Shown one piece after another: positions 21,940-29,118 of a stretch of DNA of 37,403 nucleotides (position 1 is its first letter; each line of letters begins with the position of its first letter). Both the position numbers and the translations under genes were made by a program. This DNA is from Terriglobia bacterium (GTDB lineage: Bacteria > Acidobacteriota > Terriglobia > Bryobacterales > Bryobacteraceae). A model generated the notes under the pieces. It was not told the origin of the DNA, did not search any database, and saw only the letters and a program-made list of their open reading frames with translations. The stretch lies in the NCBI GenBank assembly GCA_020073345.1, contig JAIQFI010000050.1:1-37403 (forward strand), read 5' to 3'.

Positions 21940-23951
21940 CGAGTGAACCTCAGTCCTGTGCTCACCAGGTTCGTGCGGAAGCCTTCATAAAGGTAAGCAG
22001 CCTCTCCGTATCCGTAATACCGCCAATCCGCGAACCAGTTGATCCTCTTCCCGATCGGCAGCCAGAGCGTTGCCAACGGCTGATAGTAGCTGGTTGCCCG
22101 GCTGCCCGACGAGATGAAGAACGACCCGCCCGCCGTGAGCTTCGGCTCTATCCCCGATCCGTGCGGCAATTTAATGTTAAACAACGCGGTCGCGGTATGG
22201 GCGTTGTCGCGATAAAGTGAGATTTGGGGCGCCAGAGTCTGGGGGACAAGATAGCCGATGTCCGAGTGCAGCGTGGATCGGGTGTAGGAACCCTGAAAAT
22301 CCCCAAACTTGCCGCCCGCCGGCGACCAGAACAGGGACAGCGACTCCTGCTGCGACCGATAATCGTAGTTCACCCCGGGCACCGGGTTTTGATTGTTCAG
22401 CAGAGTAAAGTCCGCCGTAAGACCAAGCGAAGTCAAAGCCTGATAGCGCGCCTGCGCATGGACCTTCTGATAGTCGTACGGGCTGGTGCGAAAATACGCG
22501 CCCCCGCTGGACGCCCCTTCCGCTTGGGCACTGATCGAGATTTTCTGGCTGGGACGAAAGGTCACTCCGCCAATGCCGACGTTGCGCCGGAGTCTGGCGT
22601 GATCCGAACTCATGAGCCCCGCGGGTGGGAGAACCAGGTCGTTGGCGTCCCCCCAGACATAGCGGTAGCCGCCGCGCAGCATGAGTTTCGAAGTGACGTC
22701 GTAAAACACGTCGATCTCTTGCTGGCTGTAGTTGGTGGCAAGCGAGGACGCGAGCAGAGCGGCCGTCTTTACAGAGACGCCTGTGCCGGAGAGCGTCTGG
22801 TTCGACGCTGCAGAGCCCGCGCTGTGGAGGCGATCGGTCAGCCAGTACTGGACGATCCGGACCCGGCGCAAGGGTCGGATTTCAGCGCCCAAGCTCCCAC
22901 TCGTGTGAGGCATCTTCGCGGCGGACGAGACCAGATACTGCTGGCTTGTATAGAAGAGTAGCTGACTCTGCAATAACAGATTGCCCGTATCGGTCTGCTG
23001 ATAATGAACGTCGGTGTCGGGCTGGCTATAGAGGAACTGCCCGTAGAGATCGAGCCACGGCGTGGCATTGGCCGTAAAGAGCGCCTTGCTGTAGATGCTG
23101 GTTCCGCGAACACCGTAAGCGGCGAGCAGATTCGTGAGATCGGTCGTCTGGCCGAACACCTTCGTTGCCACGTTGCCGAAATTGACTGAGCCGGGGATTT
23201 GGAAGACGTTCTGATCGTTCTTGAACGTGGTTCCACCCTGCTCGAGCGTCGCGTGAAAACGGCGCAGCTCGAAACGGATGCCGCCGCGGTAAAGATTGGT
23301 CGAATCGCGCAGAGTGTTCGGCACCGGGAATTCGTTGGCGTCGGTGACGAACGTCGTCGCGCCGGTCCCCGCGCCAGAATCGCGATCGTAGGCAAGATAC
23401 GGAATGAACCAGTTTCCCGGCAGCAGATCGAGCTGGAAGCTCGCCAAACGGCGCCGCATGTCGAAGGATTGCTCGTTGAGCACAATGCCCCTCGACAACA
23501 GCGGATCGGCATAGGACGGAAGGAAGTTGAAATACGCGATATCGCGGTAATCTGCATTGAAGTCGTAGAGCTTCACTTTTTTCGCGTCGAGATGGAACGT
23601 CTGGTACGGCTCGTCTCCCCAACCGTTAGCCCGAAACCTGAGCTGGTCGAAGCCGCGATGCCGTGGATCGGTGAGCGTGAAGTCCGTGCCGAGCAACTTC
23701 GGTCCGGAGCCCAGATTTACGATGCTGCGGTAGGTATCGAAGCTGCCGCCGACGGAGGTGCGCCAGCGATAGCCCACATCGATGGAGCCGCTCAGCCAGG
23801 ACTCAGTCGAGGGAACCGGCGAGGATGCCTGGTCGCTGGTGTTCTGCGCGGCCTCAGCAGGAGGATTGGCCGGCTGCTGAGGTTGCGGGGCAGGCGTCTG
23901 CGCCAGCAGCGGCACCACCATCGCCAAAAGAACAATGGGTCGCCGGGTCAT
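21936..23951 (-). CDS. MtrB/PioB-like outer-membrane beta-barrel of an extracellular electron transfer conduit
   Basis: The 671-residue protein starts at the ATG at 23951 (MTRRPIVLLAM...), which overlaps the stop of the MtrA-like gene (ATGA). A longer open frame upstream lies inside that gene. A signal peptide ends around residue 17, then comes a Pro/Gln/Ala-rich linker (about 18-47). The rest shows alternating hydrophobic and polar residues, with many Tyr, Trp and Phe, of a large transmembrane barrel. Conserved-looking segments are GSFDTYRSIVNLGSGPKL, RDIAYFNFLPSYADPLL and LEQGGTTFKNDQNVF. In Mtr/Pio systems the barrel is a sheath holding the decaheme MtrA across the outer membrane. No cysteine occurs anywhere in the protein, so the N-terminal CXXC of Shewanella MtrB is absent. 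The length is close to MtrB (about 680-700). Confidence 0.88.
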   Translation of the reverse strand: MTRRPIVLLAMVVPLLAQTPAPQPQQPANPPAEAAQNTSDQASSPVPSTESWLSGSIDVGYRWRTSVGGSFDTYRSIVNLGSGPKLLGTDFTLTDPRHRGFDQLRFRANGWGDEPYQTFHLDAKKVKLYDFNADYRDIAYFNFLPSYADPLLSRGIVLNEQSFDMRRRLASFQLDLLPGNWFIPYLAYDRDSGAGTGATTFVTDANEFPVPNTLRDSTNLYRGGIRFELRRFHATLEQGGTTFKNDQNVFQIPGSVNFGNVATKVFGQTTDLTNLLAAYGVRGTSIYSKALFTANATPWLDLYGQFLYSQPDTDVHYQQTDTGNLLLQSQLLFYTSQQYLVSSAAKMPHTSGSLGAEIRPLRRVRIVQYWLTDRLHSAGSAASNQTLSGTGVSVKTAALLASSLATNYSQQEIDVFYDVTSKLMLRGGYRYVWGDANDLVLPPAGLMSSDHARLRRNVGIGGVTFRPSQKISISAQAEGASSGGAYFRTSPYDYQKVHAQARYQALTSLGLTADFTLLNNQNPVPGVNYDYRSQQESLSLFWSPAGGKFGDFQGSYTRSTLHSDIGYLVPQTLAPQISLYRDNAHTATALFNIKLPHGSGIEPKLTAGGSFFISSGSRATSYYQPLATLWLPIGKRINWFADWRYYGYGEAAYLYEGFRTNLVSTGLRFTR

Positions 23952-24859
23952 TTCAGCAGATTCCGGTCCACGTAACTTCCGTGGATTTTCTGATGGCATA
24001 CGGTGCAGTTCTGAAAGCGCGGCGAGCGCAGGTCGTGAAAAGACGGCGGCACGACGCCGATTGTGCCGGTGGTGTTTACCGTGGGCAGACTGGCGTGGCA
24101 CTCCAGGCAGAGCAGGCGCACTTCATGCCGCACCAGCATCCGAGGGTTGGCTGAGCCGTGCGGCTCATGGCAGGCCGCACAGCCCTCAAAACGCACCGGT
24201 CCGTGCTCGAAGGTGAACGGCCCGCGCTTGTCGCCATGACATTTCAGGCACCCCGGTTCGTTCGCGGCGAAGACTTGCAGCATGGCCGGGCGGATACTGC
24301 CGTGCGGATTGTGGCAATCGACGCAGCTCATCGCGCCTTCCGGCAGCCGGTGATGATTGGGCCTCTGAAACTGGGCCCACACGTTGGTATGGCAACCGGC
24401 GCACTGTTCGTTGATCGCGGCCGGCTTGCGCAGCACTAATCCGTTAGGCCCGTTCGCGTGTACTTTATGGCACGCCGTACAGGACACCTGATTGTTCGCA
24501 TGACTGCTTTGCAACTGGCCAACATGGGTCGGCTGATTCAGATGGCAGGTGAGACAGCTTTTGTCGGCGGCTGCGGCCACGAGCTTGGATGGATTGCGGA
24601 TGTCCGCGGCCGCGAGGGATTCCGTATGTTTCTGCGCCGAACCATGGCAGGATTCGCAGGCGCGCCCCTCGAATCCGCGCCGTTTGTCGGTCTCCACGGT
24701 GTGGTGCGGACTCTTCTGAAACGCGTTGTAAATGTCCTCGTGGCAGACCCGGCATACTTCCGAGCCGACGTAGCCAGGGGGGAGCGCGGGTTGAGCCGCC
24801 CCGCCGATGGCCGCCAGGAACAGGATCGCGCAACAAGAACGCAGATCACTACTGCGCAT
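23948..24859 (-). CDS. MtrA/DmsE-family decaheme c-type cytochrome
   Basis: A 303-residue periplasmic/outer-membrane decaheme cytochrome. It has a signal peptide (about 1-22) and then exactly ten CXXCH motifs, with first cysteines at residues 36, 68, 102, 127, 153, 179, 204, 227, 251 and 285. Extra histidines placed between them (for example HHTVE, VHANGPNG, NPHGSI, EPHGSAN) suit bis-His ligation. Length, heme number and the repeated CxxCHxxHG pattern match MtrA, PioA and DmsE. The protein forms the wire inside the MtrB barrel. I start it at the ATG at 24859 because the signal peptide begins there. This gives an 11-base overlap with the upstream MtrC-like gene and a 4-base overlap with the MtrB-like gene, so all three are translationally linked. 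Confidence 0.93.
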   Translation of the reverse strand: MRSSDLRSCCAILFLAAIGGAAQPALPPGYVGSEVCRVCHEDIYNAFQKSPHHTVETDKRRGFEGRACESCHGSAQKHTESLAAADIRNPSKLVAAAADKSCLTCHLNQPTHVGQLQSSHANNQVSCTACHKVHANGPNGLVLRKPAAINEQCAGCHTNVWAQFQRPNHHRLPEGAMSCVDCHNPHGSIRPAMLQVFAANEPGCLKCHGDKRGPFTFEHGPVRFEGCAACHEPHGSANPRMLVRHEVRLLCLECHASLPTVNTTGTIGVVPPSFHDLRSPRFQNCTVCHQKIHGSYVDRNLLK

Positions 24860-26951
24860 GCACCTTATCGACCGCAAACTCAGCTCCGGAGCGGTGGCAG
24901 ACCGTGCAGCTTTCCCCCAGCATGCTGGTGTTCGAGAGTGCATGAGAGGCGGTGGGTATGTCCACGTGGCATCCGGTGCACGCCGAAGCGATGGGAAGGA
25001 TTGGGTTGATCGGCCCTTGGGGATCGACGACCGGATTGAGTCCGAGCGGAAGATTGAGCTCGCTGTCGTTGACGTGGCACAGCGCGCAGTTCCTGGTATC
25101 CGTTGCCGCGCCGCTGGGACTCAGGGCGGGGAAGAGTGTCTGGCTGAAGTCGTTGTGAGTTCCGCCGAAGCCGACCACCACGTAGCTGCGCTTAGACGCT
25201 TCCATATTGATGCCAAAGTGGATGCGGTGCACCAGCAGGTTGAAATTGATGCCCTGCGGAGGGACAGCCTTATCGGCAGCGCTCGTGCGTCGGGCCACAT
25301 CCGAGTTCGATGGGTTGTGGCACAGCACGCAGTACTCGGTGTTGTTGCGAAGCGCGCCATGCAGCGACAGCGCCACGTGGCACTGATTGCAGTTGCTTAC
25401 TGCCACCACTGCTCGCCGGGGCGCAACCGGTGATCCGTCCACCGAAAAATACTTCACCTGATTCTTGGCCCCGTACTGAATTGCTTGTTGCTTGTCAGTG
25501 CCGGCCAGAACGGTCTCGCTCCGCCTCGCCTCCACGCCGATGGCATAGGTGCCGGTCGCGTTGGCCGGAACCGATCTGGTGAACGTGTAGGTGCAGTTGC
25601 TGCTGGCGTCGCAACTGGCTTGCGCGGCGCTTTCTGTCACGTATCCCGGCGTGGTCGCGTTGCCGAAAGTGGTGTAACCGTAGTCGGAGGTCGGTCCAGC
25701 CATGGTGAACGAAATCGAAGCAAGTTTCGATAGCGGAACCGGGTTCGCGCTGCCGTCTTGCACGGTGAACGACACCACCGGCAGGCTCCCCGCCGTCCCG
25801 TTCGCGACCTTCGTGATGTTGACTACCAGGCCCGAGAGCAAACTGGACGCGGTCGGCGCCACGTGCGCGCCCTTGATCGATGCGTCGAAGTCGATTTCGC
25901 CTTGCGGGATATGGCACGTCGCGCATTGAGTGTCGTCAGACTGAGGCCCGCCGGGGTGATTCGCGCCGGTCGCGAAGTTCACGTCATCGTGGCAGGAGCT
26001 GCAGGCCGCGCGCGTCGGATGAAGCAGATAAGCGGTTGCGTGCGTTGCACCGGTGGTTTGCGAGTGGCAGGTTTCGCATCGCCGCGGATCGCCCGGATCG
26101 GCCGGATAAGCCACTTTCGAGAAGTCAAAACTTCCGAACTGATTGATGGCGGGTATATAAGGCGTGCCCGCCTGCACGCTGGGGAGATTCTTGCCCATGT
26201 GGATCTTGTGAAAGAGAACCTTGGCGTCCATGGTGGCGCCGGTATTGGGATCGCTGGTCTGTGGCGTGTGGCATAACACGCACAGTTCGATGCCGCGCCG
26301 CGATCCCCCGTGCGCCGACAACTGATCGTGGCAGGCATTGCAGCTCGTAGTCTTGATGATGTCGTGGGTATTGGTTACGGCAGCGCCGTTGGGAACGAAG
26401 TTAAAAGTCGCGCTGGCGTAGTTGGTGCCTAAGTTGAAAATCGTCAAGTTTCGGGAACCGTAAATGCCGATCGTATGCGTGGCCGTCGGATCGATGTTGG
26501 AGGGCGCTCTGGTATGGAATGTGTATTGATATTGCCCGTGTGCGGCCGGCGTGGATATGCCTCCCGAATCGGCTCCCGCCTGCTGCGTGGAACCAAGCAC
26601 TGTTCCCGTCGTCGGACGCGTCGTGTAGGACGTATAGTGGTCCTGATCGTTGGGGAGCACGGCCGCGACGAAGCTCAGGCTGATGGTTCCCGGCGTGGTC
26701 ACGCCCGAGGAATCCAGCGGCAGCCCCTGAGGATCGGTGATGGTGTAGACGGTCGTGATGGTGCCGTCCGCCGCGATCTGCGCCGAGTTGATCTTGATAA
26801 CAAGACCAGGCCGGACGAACTGGACCGTGGGATCATCCGCGAAAAACGCCCGTTCGCGTGGAGAATACGGCCGCCGGGGCGCGCTTGTCAAGCCCACCGC
26901 AAGCAATCCGGCGATCGCCGCCACTCGCCACTGGGTCCCCAATAATTTCAA
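24849..26951 (-). CDS. OmcA/MtrC-family decaheme c-type cytochrome, cell-surface terminal
   Basis: A 700-residue exported decaheme cytochrome. The start is a TTG at 26951 with AGGAGG six bases upstream, giving an N-terminus MKLLGTQWRVAAIAGLLAVGL that is a good signal peptide; a TTG at 26975 would add eight residues. It has two beta-rich domains (about 35-200 and 360-515), each followed by five CXXCH hemes. First cysteines are at about 204, 224, 292, 317, 343 and 521, 541, 622, 658, 682. This two-times (beta domain plus pentaheme) plan is that of MtrC and OmcA, which pass electrons to minerals or other extracellular acceptors. A CX5C pair near 447-453 in the second beta domain recalls the disulfide of MtrC. 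No lipobox cysteine follows the signal, so it may not be lipid-anchored. Confidence 0.93.
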   Translation of the reverse strand: MKLLGTQWRVAAIAGLLAVGLTSAPRRPYSPRERAFFADDPTVQFVRPGLVIKINSAQIAADGTITTVYTITDPQGLPLDSSGVTTPGTISLSFVAAVLPNDQDHYTSYTTRPTTGTVLGSTQQAGADSGGISTPAAHGQYQYTFHTRAPSNIDPTATHTIGIYGSRNLTIFNLGTNYASATFNFVPNGAAVTNTHDIIKTTSCNACHDQLSAHGGSRRGIELCVLCHTPQTSDPNTGATMDAKVLFHKIHMGKNLPSVQAGTPYIPAINQFGSFDFSKVAYPADPGDPRRCETCHSQTTGATHATAYLLHPTRAACSSCHDDVNFATGANHPGGPQSDDTQCATCHIPQGEIDFDASIKGAHVAPTASSLLSGLVVNITKVANGTAGSLPVVSFTVQDGSANPVPLSKLASISFTMAGPTSDYGYTTFGNATTPGYVTESAAQASCDASSNCTYTFTRSVPANATGTYAIGVEARRSETVLAGTDKQQAIQYGAKNQVKYFSVDGSPVAPRRAVVAVSNCNQCHVALSLHGALRNNTEYCVLCHNPSNSDVARRTSAADKAVPPQGINFNLLVHRIHFGINMEASKRSYVVVGFGGTHNDFSQTLFPALSPSGAATDTRNCALCHVNDSELNLPLGLNPVVDPQGPINPILPIASACTGCHVDIPTASHALSNTSMLGESCTVCHRSGAEFAVDKVHAQ

Positions 26952-26991
26952 GGAGGCCCTCCTCTCTGACAGCAACTTGGATGACTCCTTG

Positions 26992-27019
26992 AATATAGAC
27001 GGTCTGCCGGGTTACCGTC
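26992..27019 (-). promoter_or_regulatory. candidate promoter and operator of the porin-cytochrome operon
   Basis: In the 108 bases before the MtrC-like start, read on the minus strand, a TATATT hexamer (26997-26992) could be a -10 box. Directly upstream is a perfect 6-base dyad (GACGGT, ten bases, ACCGTC) spanning 26998-27019, which would sit between the -35 and -10 regions as a repressor or activator site. No convincing -35 hexamer is seen, so an activator may be needed. The function is inference. Confidence 0.35.
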
Positions 27020-27059
27020 CAGCGTTTTTCGCGGCAGTCCTCAGCGTGTTGCAAACAAG

Positions 27060-27497
27060 TCACGCTTCAGGATAAGTCTTACCGGGAAGGGAATTGACCT
27101 CGAAGAACATCGCCATCTTTTCGCGACGGAAAGTGGCAAAGCCGGCTCTTCCGAAAAAGCTCGTCTGACTGGTGACCGCGAACAGTTCCTTAACTCCTCG
27201 TGCCCGTGCGCGCTGTTTGCACAGTTCCACCAATTGCGAAGCGATCCTGCGTTGCTGGAAATCGGGATGGACTGCTAAACTCCGCACTTCCGCGAGCCGC
27301 TTGGAATAAATCTGGAGAGCGCAACAACCGACGATCCGGCCTCCCACGGTTGCCACCAGGAACGACGAGACCCGCGGCAGGTTCTGTTGGGCCAACTGCT
27401 CGGGATAGAGCCTGAGCAGGGCGCGGATGGATGGCATTTCTCCCGTCCTGGCGGGACGAAACGAAATGCCCTTCTTGGCCCCGAGCTTGGCGGTCAA
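27060..27497 (-). CDS. GNAT-family N-acetyltransferase (N-acetylglutamate-synthase-like)
   Basis: A 145-residue acetyl-CoA-dependent acyltransferase. The fold begins with SFRPARTGEMPSIRALLRL. The core strand and acetyl-CoA-binding loop are in EVRSLAVHPDFQQRRIASQLVE (the Q/R-x-x-G/A region, here QQRRIA), and FFGRAGF near the C-terminus matches ArgA-type single-domain enzymes. A TTG start at 27497 is chosen because GGAGG lies eight bases upstream and because TTGA overlaps the stop of the preceding small membrane-protein gene. The longer open frame up to 28148 has no domain and runs opposite to another gene. The acetyl acceptor is unknown; glutamate is a possibility. It is the last same-strand gene before the porin-cytochrome operon. 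Confidence 0.82.
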   Translation of the reverse strand: MTAKLGAKKGISFRPARTGEMPSIRALLRLYPEQLAQQNLPRVSSFLVATVGGRIVGCCALQIYSKRLAEVRSLAVHPDFQQRRIASQLVELCKQRARARGVKELFAVTSQTSFFGRAGFATFRREKMAMFFEVNSLPGKTYPEA

Positions 27498-27682
27498 CGT
27501 GAGGGCCTCCGCAGCGTCCCCTTGGCAAGAACTACGAAGCCGATGGCGATCGCGAAACGCAGGACCACGGACCAAATCGTATCGCCTCGAACGGCGCTTC
27601 TGAGCCCCAGCAGCATGAATGCCCCGCCGATGCAGACGTACCACCACCCCAGCATGCGTGCCCGCCGCGTTCTCTTTTCCAT
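27494..27682 (-). CDS. small two-helix membrane protein
   Basis: A 62-residue protein starting at ATG 27682, with two hydrophobic segments (about residues 12-28 and 36-53), a very basic N-terminus (EKRTRRAR) and an Arg-rich C-terminus. A GTG at 27736 would extend it to 80 residues and add a third hydrophobic stretch. AGGA lies about ten bases before the chosen ATG. Its stop overlaps the TTG start of the GNAT gene by four bases (TTGA), the best evidence that it is translated. I do not recognise the family. Confidence 0.55.
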   Translation of the reverse strand: MEKRTRRARMLGWWYVCIGGAFMLLGLRSAVRGDTIWSVVLRFAIAIGFVVLAKGTLRRPSR

Positions 27683-27942
27683 GGACGAAGGGTCCTGTCG
27701 CACAACCACTATGGTCCCAGACACGAGCACAATCACGCTCGCAAGGCGCTAGCAGGCGAGCGTTTACCACCGTGTGACCAGAGATGAGCCTGGGTGGTAT
27801 ACCCTGGGATCTGGTGCTTAGGGCGTAGTTGCACATTCCACGTTGGGCGAAAAACTCGCCCGGAGTCTCAGCTGCGGGATGATTCTGGCGGTCTCCCGGC
27901 AGTGATTGGAGGCCCACGTGCTTATGCAGATCACGAGTTAAC

Positions 27943-28680
27943 ATGCTTCTAAGGTCGGTGTACTGTGGCCGCATCCTCGCGGCGTTGGTGTTTCTCGTAC
28001 TGCTTCCTCCTGTTGTCGCGCAACCCGAGGACGAGCCAGACGTGAACAGAAGCTCGTCGAATCCGGACGAGGGCGCGGAGGGATTCAACTGGAAGTCTGC
28101 GCTGGAACAGTCCGGCATTTTTCTGGGTGTGCAGCACGCAGCCCGCATGGCGCAGGCGAAGACTCGTGCCGAACTCGCAGGTCCGTTCTGGAGCGACTAC
28201 TTTGAATCGATTTCGAACCTCCACACATGGCGCGACGGAGACGGCTTTCGGACGAATTATCTCGCGCATCCGATCATGGGTGCGGCGGCTGGCTATATCG
28301 AGGTTTTCAACGATCCGAGTGGACAGCGCCTCGAATTCGATCTCTCTTCCAAACGATATTGGCAGAGCCGGTTGAAGGGCCTGGCCTGGGCAGCCGTCTA
28401 CAGCGCACAGTTCGAGATCGGCCCGATTAGTGAAGCCTCCATCGGCAATGTGGGGAAACATCCGCCCACCATGGCCGTGGTTGATTTGGTGGTGACCCCG
28501 CTTGGCGGCATCACCGCGATGCTGTTGGAGGATTACCTGGATAAGCGTTTCATTTCCCACTGGGAACGTGCGGGAGGAAATAAAGCGCGTTTCTACAGGA
28601 CCGCCTTGAACCCCAGCCGGTCCATAGCCAATCTGCTTCGCTGGAAACGACCGTGGTACCGCGACAACAGGCCATTCTGA
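27943..28680 (+). CDS. exported conserved hypothetical protein
   Basis: A 245-residue protein with a clear N-terminal signal peptide (about residues 1-26, ending VVAQ) followed by an acidic linker (EDEPDVNRSSSNPDEGAEG). The body contains HTWRDGDGFRTNYLAHPIMGAAAGYIEVFND, a histidine-rich, Gly/Ala-containing segment that may enter the membrane, and a second hydrophobic region around MAVVDLVVTPLGGITAMLLEDYLDK. The combination is reminiscent of envelope proteins of the DUF3943 kind and of many unnamed Acidobacteriota proteins, but I cannot assign a function. It faces away from the minus-strand operon, with about 200 bases of non-coding DNA before it in which I see no clear promoter or ribosome binding site. 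Confidence 0.7.
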   Translation: MLLRSVYCGRILAALVFLVLLPPVVAQPEDEPDVNRSSSNPDEGAEGFNWKSALEQSGIFLGVQHAARMAQAKTRAELAGPFWSDYFESISNLHTWRDGDGFRTNYLAHPIMGAAAGYIEVFNDPSGQRLEFDLSSKRYWQSRLKGLAWAAVYSAQFEIGPISEASIGNVGKHPPTMAVVDLVVTPLGGITAMLLEDYLDKRFISHWERAGGNKARFYRTALNPSRSIANLLRWKRPWYRDNRPF

Positions 28681-29118
28681 CGCTTGAATAACGATGAGAG
28701 TCCGGGTGTTGGCCAGACGTAGCCGGGCCTCGGTGGCCACCTGAAAACCGGCCATACGTGGTCACTTCAGAACCGGCCAACGGAACTGAGCCAGAACAAG
28801 AGTATTTATAACCGCCGGGCCGTTTCGGTAAACATTTTTCGCAATCCAACCTGAAGGGGCTTTATGCTGGCCAGACCTGGACGGAGGACACGGCAACGCA
28901 GGAATGCGACCAGAGCGCCGTTCCAAGGCCGGAATGGCGGGCGCGCGCAAGCCGTTCCGTCCCGCAGCCATTCTGGCGGGAAAGCGATAAATTCCGGGAG
29001 CGCGAGGGCCGATGTTCCGACCGGCCTCTCGATCCAACTGTGTTCGAAAGTGACGCTCATCGACGGTACAGTGGTCAGTACCAGGTATCAGAGATTCACA
29101 CTCGGCCGACATTGGTCG
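28681..29118. other. intergenic stretch with insertion-sequence-end-like repeats
   Basis: No gene is supported here. An open frame continues upstream of the repeat-protein start to 28864, but its translation is Arg-rich and lacks a signal peptide, so it is treated as non-coding. The first part carries two tandem 25-base repeats (separate entry). Confidence 0.5.
28733..28781. repeat. tandem 25-base repeats resembling an IS21-type element end
   Basis: Two adjacent copies of a unit starting GTGG(C/T)CAC and ending ACCGGCCA(T/A)AC lie at 28733-28757 and 28758-28781. Multiple short terminal repeats of this GTGGTCAC...ACCGGCCA type are, from memory, seen at ends of IS21-family elements. No transposase gene or second end is visible, so this would be a solo relic. 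Confidence 0.4.

Noticed and set aside
23952-24101. N-terminal extension of the MtrB-like protein
   Set aside because: It lies inside the MtrA-like gene in another frame; the ATGA overlap and signal peptide place the start at 23951.
27498-28148. Long upstream extension of the acetyltransferase frame
   Set aside because: It runs antisense through the exported hypothetical gene, lacks domain character, and a TTG with GGAGG and stop/start overlap marks a better start at 27497.
28864-29118. N-terminal extension of the repeat protein
   Set aside because: Arg-rich translation without signal features; the signal peptide begins at the ATG at 29119.
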